NCBI GenBank assembly: GCA_937921735.1 | Contig: CAKZTQ010000045.1 | Span: 1 to 57,798 of the forward strand | Reading direction: 5' to 3' | Length of the DNA stretch: 57,798 nt | Source of the DNA: an uncultured archaeon | GTDB lineage: Archaea > Hadarchaeota > Hadarchaeia > Hadarchaeales > Hadarchaeaceae | Shown here: piece after piece, positions 25,665 through 33,055 of the stretch | How positions within the stretch are numbered: position 1 is the stretch's first letter | Layout of the letters: every line of letters starts with the position of its first letter | Notes under the pieces: generated by a model | What the model was told of the DNA's origin: nothing | What the model saw: the letters and a program-made list of their open reading frames with translations, nothing else | The model's database searches: none | Made by a program: the position numbers and the translations under genes

Positions 25665-26174
25665 ATGATCAGGGTCTCAGGTAGGGCTTGGAAGTACGGC
25701 GACGACGTGAGCACGGATTTGATAATGCCCGGCAAGTACAAATTCAAGACCATCGATCCGAGCGAGCTAGCTAAACATGCGATGGAGGGGATCGACCCGG
25801 AATTCTCGAAAAAGGTTAGAGAGGGGGATATCGTCGTCGCGGGTTGGAACTTCGGGTGTGGGTCGAGTAGGGAACAAGCACCGTTGGCGTTGAAGCATGC
25901 GGGCGTAGGGGCGATCATCGCAAAATCCTTCGCGCGCATATTTTTCAGGAATTCTATAAACGTCGGTTTGCCCATCGTTGAAAGCCAAAACGTTTTCGAT
26001 GAAACTGACGAAGGGGATATCCTCGAGGTCGACTTGGACGAAGGTCTGGTGAGGAACTTGAGTAAAAACAAGTCTTTTGCCGTGAAGCCCCTGCCCGGCT
26101 TCCTCTTGAGGATATTACAGGACGGGGGGCTCGTAGAGCACTTTAAGAAGAGGGGCAAATTTGAATGGGGCTAA
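25665..26174 (+). CDS. aconitase-superfamily hydro-lyase, small subunit
   Basis: A 169-aa LeuD/HacB-type swivelling domain. [17 protein letters not shown] is the N-terminal motif, [15 protein letters not shown] is the conserved active-site segment. The specificity loop after MPG reads KYKFKTIDP. In the methanogen family, isopropylmalate isomerase carries YLVY here and homoaconitase YLRT; the basic residues favour a carboxylated substrate such as citrate or homocitrate (family knowledge plus inference). I use ATG 25665; a GTG at 25656 overlapping the previous TGA is an alternative. Confidence 0.88.
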   Translation: MIRVSGRAWKYGDDVSTDLIMPGKYKFKTIDPSELAKHAMEGIDPEFSKKVREGDIVVAGWNFGCGSSREQAPLALKHAGVGAIIAKSFARIFFRNSINVGLPIVESQNVFDETDEGDILEVDLDEGLVRNLSKNKSFAVKPLPGFLLRILQDGGLVEHFKKRGKFEWG

Positions 26175-26187
26175 GGGGGGTCAAGGC

Positions 26188-27276
26188 ATGTACAAGGTCA
26201 CACTCATACCTGGAGATGGGATCGGACCCGAGGTCATCGAAGCCGCGGTAAGGTGCATAGAAGCAACGGGCGTCGCGATCAGGTGGGAAAGGGTCGAAGC
26301 GGGAGAAAAAGTCATGAGAGAATTTGGGACCCCTCTCCCTAAGCAGGTGATAAGGTCAATTGAAAAAAATAAAGTAGCGCTCAAAGGACCGATAACCACC
26401 CCCGTTGCTTCTGGATTCAGAAGCGTGAACGTGGCGTTGAGGAAGATCTTTGACCTATACGCTTGCGTGCGGCCATGTAAGCTCTACGAAGGGGTGATGT
26501 CGAAATTTAAGCGAGTGGACCTCGTCGTCGTGAGGGAAAACACCGAGGATCTTTACTCTGGTATCGAGTTCGCCGAGGCTCAGCCGGAGACCAGGGAGCT
26601 CATGGATTTTTTGAGGCGAAAGGAAGCCGAGGTCAGGCATGATTCGGCGATAAGCCTAAAGGTCATCTCTCGTTTCGCCTCCGAGAGGATAGCCAGATTC
26701 GCGTTTAACTACGCCGTCGAAAATGGGCGCAGAAAGGTCACCGTTGTGCACAAGGCCAACATCATGAAGTACTCCGACGGCCTTTTCTTGGAGGTCGCGA
26801 GGGAGGTCGCGCGGGAATTTCCGCAAATCGAGTTTGAGGACAGGATCGTGGACAACATGTGTATGCAGCTCGTCAGAAAGCCGGAGCAATACGATGTCAT
26901 ACTGGCGCCGAATCTTTACGGGGACCTGCTCTCCGATCTATGCGCTGGGCTCGTGGGCGGCCTGGGCATGGCGCCTAGCGCCAACATAGGCGAAGGCATC
27001 GCGATCTTCGAACCGACCCACGGTAGCTCCCCAAAGTACGCTGGCTTGAACAAGGTCAACCCGACCGCGACGATACTATCGGGCGTGCTCATGCTTCGCT
27101 ACTTAGGGGAGAAGGAGGCGGCAGAGAGGTTGGAGCGCGCCGTTGCCAAGGTGATCGCCGAGGGCAGGTACGTGACCTACGATCTAAAGGAAAATCCAAG
27201 CGACCCAACGGCGGTTGGGACCCAGGAAATGGCCGATGCCATAATCGAGGAGATGGAGGGTCGATGGAAGTCATGA
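26188..27276 (+). CDS. isocitrate/homoisocitrate dehydrogenase family
   Basis: A 362-aa beta-decarboxylating dehydrogenase. [13 protein letters not shown] opens it, [13 protein letters not shown] follows, and the NADP/NAD and metal region is [27 protein letters not shown]. The substrate helix reads [19 protein letters not shown], the S-x-N-x-x-L-R pattern of isocitrate dehydrogenases; isopropylmalate dehydrogenases carry hydrophobic residues there. [13 protein letters not shown] precedes the adenine site. ATG 26188 has a strong GGGGGGT upstream. With the two previous genes it would yield 2-oxoglutarate if the first is a citrate synthase (inference). Confidence 0.88.
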   Translation: MYKVTLIPGDGIGPEVIEAAVRCIEATGVAIRWERVEAGEKVMREFGTPLPKQVIRSIEKNKVALKGPITTPVASGFRSVNVALRKIFDLYACVRPCKLYEGVMSKFKRVDLVVVRENTEDLYSGIEFAEAQPETRELMDFLRRKEAEVRHDSAISLKVISRFASERIARFAFNYAVENGRRKVTVVHKANIMKYSDGLFLEVAREVAREFPQIEFEDRIVDNMCMQLVRKPEQYDVILAPNLYGDLLSDLCAGLVGGLGMAPSANIGEGIAIFEPTHGSSPKYAGLNKVNPTATILSGVLMLRYLGEKEAAERLERAVAKVIAEGRYVTYDLKENPSDPTAVGTQEMADAIIEEMEGRWKS

Positions 27277-27858
27277 GGTGATTTGCTCTTCTTCGAGCCA
27301 TCCGGCGCGGAGGAGTTCCTCGCGCAACTTGGCGATGGCCTCTTGTGCGGCGGGCGAGTCCGTCACTTTTTTCGAGAGCTCATCAAATTCTCTAAGGCCC
27401 ATCTTGACCTTCCTCTCGACGACCTCCCTGACGACCCGCTCCACGGGCCTCTCCACTATCCGTTGCACCTCCGGCACCGCCACTGGCTTCTCGACCGTCC
27501 GCTCTATCACCCTCTCCACCACCACGGGCTTCTCTATGATGCGCTCATGGCGCATGTGGCGGAGGGCGTCGCTTGCCCTCACCAGCTCCCCGCAGGTCGG
27601 GCAGGTGCCAAGCTGGATCTCGTTCAGCCTGCTCGCAGCCGATCTCCTAGCGTTGGAGGCCTTTTCGGTGGCCCTCATCCTCCGCTCCGGAAGGGGGATC
27701 CCCAACCTCTTGCAGAGCTCGTCTAGGCCGCCGGGAAACATCGCGTAAAACCTGGAGCGCGAAAGTTTAAGCTCGCTCAGCAAACGCCTAACCGACGGGA
27801 CCTCACCCTCGAGCTCATATTTTTCTCGGGCGAATTTTAGACAGGCCTCGAAGCTCAT
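27271..27858 (-). CDS. putative DNA-binding protein with HTH, zinc site and VEKP-rich linker
   Basis: A 195-aa protein I cannot assign. Residues 1-55 look like a helix-turn-helix ([25 protein letters not shown]). Residues 85-103 have CPTCGELV followed by two His, a possible zinc knuckle. A repetitive stretch of Val, Glu, Arg and Pro (about 105-150, with [12 protein letters not shown] and ERPVERVV units) follows, then an amphipathic helix. It overlaps the IDH gene end by 6 bp, convergent. A palindrome lies between its TATA box and ATG, so it may control itself. Confidence 0.65.
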   Translation of the reverse strand: MSFEACLKFAREKYELEGEVPSVRRLLSELKLSRSRFYAMFPGGLDELCKRLGIPLPERRMRATEKASNARRSAASRLNEIQLGTCPTCGELVRASDALRHMRHERIIEKPVVVERVIERTVEKPVAVPEVQRIVERPVERVVREVVERKVKMGLREFDELSKKVTDSPAAQEAIAKLREELLRAGWLEEEQITS

Positions 27859-27870
27859 TTGCGTTCCTCC

Positions 27871-27900
27871 AGAACGTTTTAACGTTCTTTGAGAACGTAT
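27871..27900 (-). promoter_or_regulatory. operator-like 18-bp palindrome plus a third half-site
   Basis: AGAACGTTTTAACGTTCT (27871-27888) has 8-bp arms around a TT centre. A further half-site AGAACGTAT follows at 27892-27900. On the minus strand it lies between the TATA-like CTTAAATA (about 27899-27908) and GGAGG plus the ATG at 27858, a position that would block transcription if bound. Confidence 0.55.
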
Positions 27901-27938
27901 TTAAGCCTTCTGGTCCTCGAAAAAAGCTCTAAGCTACG

Positions 27939-28304
27939 CTATTTCACCCTGGAAATGAACATTAACGGATAATCGAGCTCTCGCACGTAGCGCATACCCA
28001 CGCGAATCCTCGATTTCCCGTACTTTGCGACCAGCTCGATCGAAAGCATCCTCCCTTCGAGCTCTGGATAAATGTACGGATGTTTCCGCTTGCCCTTTGG
28101 GCATTTGATTTTTACTTTTGCCTCCTCGATAAATGGCTGCGCGAGCGCCGCTTGTTCCATCGCTCGCTCGAGGGCTTTCACGTCATGGATGGCTGCGCCG
28201 ACGAACTGATGATAGAGGGCGCCGAGGGTTATCGCTCCCTCGAATATCGCTCGCTCGCGATCGGTCACGCTTTTGTCGAAGTACTTGCGCGCTGGGTCTT
28301 CCAT
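27939..28304 (-). CDS. mptD: archaeal dihydroneopterin aldolase
   Basis: A 121-aa MptD-like protein (the family known as DUF372/DHNA), which cleaves dihydroneopterin to 6-hydroxymethyldihydropterin and glycolaldehyde in methanopterin and folate synthesis. TDRERAIFEGAITLGALYHQF is the conserved opening helix, with the Glu the likely catalytic residue, followed by KIKCPKGKRKHPYIYPELEG and a strand-rich end. GAGGGGGAAG precedes the ATG, and it has its own TATA-like ATTATTT about 35 bp upstream. The next pathway enzyme, MptE, is encoded upstream across a palindrome-rich gap. Confidence 0.82.
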   Translation of the reverse strand: MEDPARKYFDKSVTDRERAIFEGAITLGALYHQFVGAAIHDVKALERAMEQAALAQPFIEEAKVKIKCPKGKRKHPYIYPELEGRMLSIELVAKYGKSRIRVGMRYVRELDYPLMFISRVK

Positions 28305-28416
28305 CTTCCCCCTCTCACGCTATTCGCACCCCAAAGCTAAATAATCGACGATTTTGGATTCATAGCCCAAATGCTGGGTGATGCGCTGTCAGGGCAAGTG
28401 TCGGCTGCAGGTTGGT

Positions 28417-28663
28417 GACATACGTGTGTCAAAAGCAGCTAAGCGTCGCATGATCGATGACATACGTATGTCATGACACGAGCGCCATCGCCGCGATAGC
28501 TTGTTACCCGAGAACGGATAACCCCCCGTTCGTCGACCTCGGGACCATGATCCCCGGAGTTAGCTAATTCTTCGAGCTTCTAGAGGAAATGGCGCACCAG
28601 CCCCTCCGATGGGGCATGACATACGTGTGTCAAAAGCTCAGCGATCGATGACACACGTATGTC
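28417..28663. repeat. four copies of a 14-bp palindrome between mptE and mptD
   Basis: GACATACGTGTGTC (28417-28430), GACATACGTATGTC (28459-28472), GACATACGTGTGTC (28618-28631) and GACACACGTATGTC (28650-28663). They form two pairs with starts 42 and 32 bp apart, close to four and three helical turns. In each pair the first copy is followed by AAAAGC and the second preceded by GATCGAT. Between the pairs is a hairpin, CCCGAG/CTCGGG (28507-28512 and 28538-28543) stacked on AACGG/CCGTT. No gene occupies 28305-28678. Confidence 0.85.
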
Positions 28664-28678
28664 GATGGCAGTTTTCCG

Positions 28679-29413
28679 CTAAATGATCTTTCTGGGCACG
28701 TTCGGGATGTCCTCGCCGCCGCCGGTCAGGTTGACGAGCCTAGCCCCGAGCTCGCCCGCGAGCCACGCAAGGAGCTCCTTGCATATAGCTAGCTTGGCTA
28801 CCTTTCGCGCTAGGTCCTTGTCACCCGAGCGCTTCCCCACTTGCCTGCCGAGGTTCATACCCGCGAGGTAGATCTTAGACGCCCCCAGTTCGTGCGCCAT
28901 AAACGCGGCGCGGTCGCCATCCGTGAAGCCGCCGAAGTTGTAGAGTCTGCCGAATGGCTCGACCTGCGTGGTGCCGATGACTCGCTCTTTCAACGTCGGG
29001 GCGATGTTTCGGACCTGCCCCAAGTTGTCGCCGTGTGCGTGGACAACCAGCCAAGAGCCCAGCCGCCAGGCGCGGAGCTGATCCTGGACTTTCCCGTCGA
29101 GGTCCGTAACGATGACGTCAGGCCTGCGATACTCGATTACCGCCGAGGTAGCGCCGTCCGCTGCTATGAGCACCTTCTCCAGATATCCCGCTTGCTCCAG
29201 CCTGATCAAGTCCTCGTCTAGCGACGGACCGGCGCCGAACACCACGCACTCTTGCCCGCGGAGGATGCTCGCTAATCCGTGGGGGTCGGGGTCGGGTAGG
29301 AGGTCGTCCAGCGCCTTCGCCGCCTCGGCATCGGCGATCGGGTCAAGCCCTAGCCGTTTAACGATGGACTCGTAGCGCGGACGCCAAACCTCCCATCGCA
29401 TGTTCATCCCCAT
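28679..29413 (-). CDS. mptE: 6-hydroxymethyl-7,8-dihydropterin pyrophosphokinase (MptE type)
   Basis: A 244-aa DUF115-family protein. MptE transfers pyrophosphate from ATP to 6-hydroxymethyldihydropterin, giving the substrate for dihydropteroate synthase. MRWEVWRPRYESIV, VFGAGPSLDEDL, IAADGATSAVIEYRRPDVIVTDLDGKV and VVHAHGDNLGQ are the conserved blocks, and DLDG and HAHGDN should bind metal-ATP and pterin. Two further in-frame Met follow within five residues. It overlaps the JAMM gene by 10 bp, so the two are translated together. Confidence 0.88.
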   Translation of the reverse strand: MGMNMRWEVWRPRYESIVKRLGLDPIADAEAAKALDDLLPDPDPHGLASILRGQECVVFGAGPSLDEDLIRLEQAGYLEKVLIAADGATSAVIEYRRPDVIVTDLDGKVQDQLRAWRLGSWLVVHAHGDNLGQVRNIAPTLKERVIGTTQVEPFGRLYNFGGFTDGDRAAFMAHELGASKIYLAGMNLGRQVGKRSGDKDLARKVAKLAICKELLAWLAGELGARLVNLTGGGEDIPNVPRKII

Positions 29414-29814
29414 TTAACTGCGTCCACGATCTTGAGCGGGATCTCCCTTCCTCGATGGTCATAGGCACGCCAAGAGCTCCGGTCGTATGGGTAAGCGATG
29501 ATCACATGAACGCGCCCGAACTTAGCGAATAATACTAGGTCCTCCGGCGATGGCTGTAGATCGGGCGAAGGGTGGCTGTGAACGGTGCCGCACGCGCTCC
29601 GATCGATGGGCAACATGTGGAGCTCCAACAAGGCCGAACGACCCGATGAGCGAGTCCCCGGGAGTACCAGTACCTCGCGGATCAAACCCCGTTCAGCCCT
29701 TAGGATCCCCGCGAACTCGTTGGGGTGGCTCTTGCGCGAGACCTCGAGCATGAAGATGAGGGCTTCTCGTTCGATGCCGAATATTTCCTCCACCGTTGTC
29801 GCCTCGATCTCCAC
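29404..29814 (-). CDS. JAMM/MPN-domain metalloprotease
   Basis: A 136-aa protein that is one JAB1/MPN domain. It has a catalytic Glu (E33 in NEFAGIL) and the H-x-H-x10-D zinc motif (H79, H81 and D92, in TVHSHPSPDLQPSPEDLVLF). Archaeal relatives remove ubiquitin-like SAMP modifiers or act on other isopeptide-like bonds. GTG start with no obvious Shine-Dalgarno sequence. It lies 44 bp downstream of the orphan CRISPR repeat and overlaps mptE, an unexpected partner. Confidence 0.85.
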   Translation of the reverse strand: MEIEATTVEEIFGIEREALIFMLEVSRKSHPNEFAGILRAERGLIREVLVLPGTRSSGRSALLELHMLPIDRSACGTVHSHPSPDLQPSPEDLVLFAKFGRVHVIIAYPYDRSSWRAYDHRGREIPLKIVDAVKWG

Positions 29815-29858
29815 TCGTTCCGTTTCTCATTTAGCGATGCCGGTTCTCGAATAGTAAA

Positions 29859-29895
29859 GTTTCAGTAGGTGGCCTCGTAAAGTGAGGATTGAAAG
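29859..29895 (+). repeat. orphan CRISPR repeat, 37 bp
   Basis: A single full repeat nearly identical to the array at 1-274, in the same orientation, with one extra G at the same place (GGTGG instead of GGTG) as the degenerate last repeat at 237-274. It has no neighbouring second repeat. It ends at 29895, exactly next to the TCA that is the minus-strand stop codon of the alcohol dehydrogenase gene at 29896. Confidence 0.95.
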
Positions 29896-30930
29896 TCACC
29901 GCTGAGGTTCTATAATTACCTTTAGGCAATTCTCACCGCTGGCCGCGAGCTCAAACGCCCGTTGGGACTCCGACAGCCCAAACCTGTGGGTGATCATGCC
30001 CTCCACGTCCAACTCTCGCCTCGTTAAAAGCGCAAGCGCTTCCTCTAGGTCGTTGGGCGCCGCGCCGTAGGAGGTCCTAATCGTGATCTCGTTCCTCCAA
30101 AAGTCCACGAGCGGTAGGGCAACTTCTTGCCCGGGTGGGGGGACAGCGAAGAACAGGATGGTACCCCCTCTGTCCACCGAGCGAAGGGCCTGTTCGGCTG
30201 CAGCCCTTGCTCCAGCGCAGACTATAACCTTGTCCGCGGGCCTTCCGTCGTTGAGCTCCTTTATCCTGCTCGGCACGTCCTCGTCCGCATGTATTGCTTC
30301 GTCGGCCCCAAATCTCCTCGCGGCCCTCAGCCTGTACTCGCTCAGATCGGTCGCCACTATCAGCCCCGCTCGACGGAGCCTTGCGAGTTGGACGTGCAGC
30401 AGCCCTGCCACGCCGCTGCCCAACACTAGGATGGCATCTCCCTCTCTCACGTCGGCGATCCTCTGGCCACGCAGGGCACATGCTAGGGGCTCCACGAAGG
30501 TTCCGACTTCGAAGGATATCTCGGGCGGTAGGAGGTAAACGCCGCGCTCGACGTTTATCCTAGGTACGCGGACGAACTCGGAGAACCCTCCCGGATAGTA
30601 ATTGGTGGTGTGTAGGGTCTCGCACGCGGTGTGATGGCCGGAGAGGCAATATCTACACTCGCCGCAGGGGACGTGATGCGAGACGAAAATCCTGTCCCCG
30701 ACCTTGTAGCGCGTTACACCCTCCCCGACCTCTTCCACTAGGCCGGTAGCCTCGTGGCCGAGAACTCTGGGCGCGGTCTTGAGCCTATACCACTCGAGGA
30801 GATCGCTGCCGCAGATGCCGCAGGCCATCACCTTCATCAACAGCTCGCCCGGCCCCACCTTAGGTCTAGGTAGCTCCTCCAACCTCACGTCCCGATTGCT
30901 GTAGTACATCGCGACTCGCAAGGCATACAC
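29896..30930 (-). CDS. zinc-dependent alcohol/polyol dehydrogenase
   Basis: A 344-aa medium-chain dehydrogenase related to sorbitol, threonine and glucose dehydrogenases. CGICGSDL and GHEATG carry catalytic-zinc ligands, CGECRYCLSGHHTAC holds the four-Cys structural zinc site, and VLGSGVAGLLHVQLARLRRAGLIVATDLSEYRL is the Rossmann segment, with an acidic residue that favours NAD. The substrate is unknown. It is 21 bp downstream of the LsrF-type aldolase gene on the same strand, so the two probably act on one sugar or diol. GTG start. Confidence 0.85.
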   Translation of the reverse strand: MYALRVAMYYSNRDVRLEELPRPKVGPGELLMKVMACGICGSDLLEWYRLKTAPRVLGHEATGLVEEVGEGVTRYKVGDRIFVSHHVPCGECRYCLSGHHTACETLHTTNYYPGGFSEFVRVPRINVERGVYLLPPEISFEVGTFVEPLACALRGQRIADVREGDAILVLGSGVAGLLHVQLARLRRAGLIVATDLSEYRLRAARRFGADEAIHADEDVPSRIKELNDGRPADKVIVCAGARAAAEQALRSVDRGGTILFFAVPPPGQEVALPLVDFWRNEITIRTSYGAAPNDLEEALALLTRRELDVEGMITHRFGLSESQRAFELAASGENCLKVIIEPQR

Positions 30931-30951
30931 CGGGAAGGGGAGGGAATGATC

Positions 30952-31758
30952 CTATTTTCCCGTTCCACTGCTTTTTATCTCCTCGAATAGCTCGAGTGCC
31001 TCCTTGGGGGTGGCGTCCTCGTGGATGATCGCGCGTATCGCCCTAGCCATCGCCACCGGATAATCGTGCTGCCAGATGTTGCGTCCGAGGTTTACCCCTA
31101 TTGCTCCCTTTTGCAGCGCATCGTAAACCCAACTGAAGACCTCCAGCTCGCTGTCCACCTTGGGTCCGCCGGCTATGACTATCGGCACCGGGCATCCACG
31201 TACGACCTTTTCGAAGCCCTCCTCGCAGTAGTAGGTCTTCACCACCCTGGCCCCAAGCTCAGCGGCTATCCTGCAAGCGAGGGCGAGATACCTCGCGTCC
31301 CGCTTCTCGAGCTCGGCGCCGACGGCCGTCACCGCCATCACGGGAATGCCGTATTCCTCGCACTCGTTCACGAGGTTCGAAAGGTTGAGCAACGTCCGAT
31401 GCTCGTTGGGGGCGCCCACGAAGATCGACATCGAGACGGCGCAAGCGTTCAACCTTATCGCCTCCTTGACGGACGTGGTGATCCCTTCTTGGTCCAGCTC
31501 GTCCCTCCTGGCCATGCTAGTGCCACCTGAGACGCGGAGGATGATCGGTTTGGTGTTGGCCGGGTCGATGCAGGAGCGAAGGATCCCCCTCGTGAGCATT
31601 ATGGCGTCGACGTATGGCAGCAGGGGCGCCACGGTCTTTCCGGGTTCCTCGAGCCTTGTGGTGGGGCCTTGGAAATACCCGTGGTCTATGGGCAAGAACA
31701 TCGCCCTGCCATCGCGCTGGATCAATTGGGCGAGCCTATTCCTCATCCCCCAATCCAT
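30952..31758 (-). CDS. LsrF/DhnA-type class I aldolase or thiolase
   Basis: A 268-aa TIM-barrel protein close to LsrF of E. coli: LDWGMxxRL-like start (MDWGMRNRL), LPIDHGYFQGPT, LTRGILRS, ILRVSGGTS, KTYYCEEGFEKVVRGCPVPIVIAGGPK and GVNLGRNIWQHDYPVAM. The Lys of KTYY is the expected Schiff-base residue. LsrF works on phospho-AI-2 in bacteria, but archaeal relatives include fructose-bisphosphate-type aldolases, so the substrate is open. It follows the 70-aa Cys-rich gene by 9 bp. Confidence 0.85.
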   Translation of the reverse strand: MDWGMRNRLAQLIQRDGRAMFLPIDHGYFQGPTTRLEEPGKTVAPLLPYVDAIMLTRGILRSCIDPANTKPIILRVSGGTSMARRDELDQEGITTSVKEAIRLNACAVSMSIFVGAPNEHRTLLNLSNLVNECEEYGIPVMAVTAVGAELEKRDARYLALACRIAAELGARVVKTYYCEEGFEKVVRGCPVPIVIAGGPKVDSELEVFSWVYDALQKGAIGVNLGRNIWQHDYPVAMARAIRAIIHEDATPKEALELFEEIKSSGTGK

Positions 31759-31767
31759 CCGATCCCC

Positions 31768-31980
31768 TCACCCCTTTGGCTTGACGATTAAATATCCTTT
31801 GTCGATGAGCCAGTAGTGGAATTCCCTGGCGGTGTGCAGGCATCCGACCTTACATATTTCCCTCGTCCTCTCGTAGTCCTCGGAGCCCTTCTCCTTCGCA
31901 TCTAGGAGGAGTTGCACGGGGCATCTCACATCCCTGCAGAACTCTCTCGCTTGGTATTCCACGAAGCCGGGGATCGACAC
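31768..31980 (-). CDS. small Cys-rich protein leading the LsrF operon
   Basis: A 70-aa protein I do not recognise. Four Cys are spaced C-x4-C (FCRDVRCP) and C-x3-C (ICKVGCLHTAREFHYWLI), 20-odd residues apart, with a His nearby; this could bind zinc or an iron-sulfur cluster. GTG start supported by a TATA-like GTTTTATATT (minus strand, 32011-32020) about 35 bp upstream. It is the first gene of a short operon with the LsrF-type aldolase and alcohol dehydrogenase. Confidence 0.6.
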   Translation of the reverse strand: MSIPGFVEYQAREFCRDVRCPVQLLLDAKEKGSEDYERTREICKVGCLHTAREFHYWLIDKGYLIVKPKG

Positions 31981-32047
31981 GGTCGCACCGATGTTTGTAA
32001 TTTCGGAGCGAATATAAAACTTGGTCGAGCGCGCTCGGTTAGCCGCA

Positions 32048-33055
32048 CTATCCCTCGCGGAGGCTGGCCCTGATCTCCTCGACCGCCTTCACCATAGCTT
32101 GAAGCTTGCCTATGGCCTCCTCCCGGGTTCTCGTCTTGAGCCCGCAGTCCGGGTCTATCCATAGCTGCTCTGGGCTCAGGACCTCGAGGGCGCGCCTTAT
32201 CCTCTTCTTGATGAGGTCAACGCTCTCGATGACATGTGAGTGGACGTCCACGACGCCAAACGAGATATCCTTGGTGAAGGGATGCCTCCTGAAAAGTTCG
32301 ACGAGGTCAAGCTCGCTATTCGACATCTCTAGGTCGAAGTTGTCCACGGGTAACTCGAGCATTTGGGGGTAGATGAACTCGAAGGCCCCATAACACACGT
32401 GCGCGATGAAGTATGCGTCAACGCCTCGCGTGACGATTTCGAGCGCGTCGACGACGAACTCCTCAAGCTCCTCTGGCCTCGTCGAGAGTGCCGGCTCATC
32501 TATTTGGATTATCTTCGCGCCCGCTTCCGCGAGTGCCCTCACCTCCTGATGCAGCGCTTTGGCTAAGTCCAGGCAAGCGTCCTTCCTGCTGGAGTAATAC
32601 TCGTTGAACGACCAGTCCATCATGGTATAGGGTCCTGTGATCATCCCCTTGATCGGCTTCTTGGTAAGCGCTTGGGCGAACTTCCACCAATCGACCGTTA
32701 TAGGCCCTCGCCAGCGGACCTCGCCAACGATGATGGGTTTTCGGTAATAGCGATTGCCGTATGAGCGAACGAGCCCGCTTATCTTAAAGCCCTCTAAGTT
32801 CTCGGCGAAATAGGTGGCCATATCCCCTCGATACATCTCGCCGTCCACGAGGACATCGAGCCCGATCTCCTCCTGCAGCGCTATCCACTCCTTGGTCGCT
32901 CGCTCCTCCATTTCCCTGAGATCTTTTGGTTTGAGCCTTCCAGCGAGCATCATCCTCCTCGCTTCCACCAACTGCTCGGGTTTGGGGTAGCTGCCCACGG
33001 CAGTGGTGGGCAACAAGGGAAGGTCCAGTCCGAGCTTGCGTAGTTTTTCCCTCAT
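32048..33055 (-). CDS. MetE-like methyltransferase, catalytic (C-terminal) domain
   Basis: A 335-aa protein equivalent to the C-terminal half of cobalamin-independent methionine synthase. The zinc and homocysteine residues are present: HVC (FIAHVCYGAF), a Glu in DLEMSNSELDL, and Cys in WIDPDCGLKTR. PLLPTTAVGSYPKPEQL is the N-terminal strand. Such archaeal core-MetE proteins transfer methyl groups to homocysteine, in some cases from a corrinoid or pterin donor. It overlaps the upstream partner gene by 4 bp. Confidence 0.85.
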   Translation of the reverse strand: MREKLRKLGLDLPLLPTTAVGSYPKPEQLVEARRMMLAGRLKPKDLREMEERATKEWIALQEEIGLDVLVDGEMYRGDMATYFAENLEGFKISGLVRSYGNRYYRKPIIVGEVRWRGPITVDWWKFAQALTKKPIKGMITGPYTMMDWSFNEYYSSRKDACLDLAKALHQEVRALAEAGAKIIQIDEPALSTRPEELEEFVVDALEIVTRGVDAYFIAHVCYGAFEFIYPQMLELPVDNFDLEMSNSELDLVELFRRHPFTKDISFGVVDVHSHVIESVDLIKKRIRRALEVLSPEQLWIDPDCGLKTRTREEAIGKLQAMVKAVEEIRASLREG

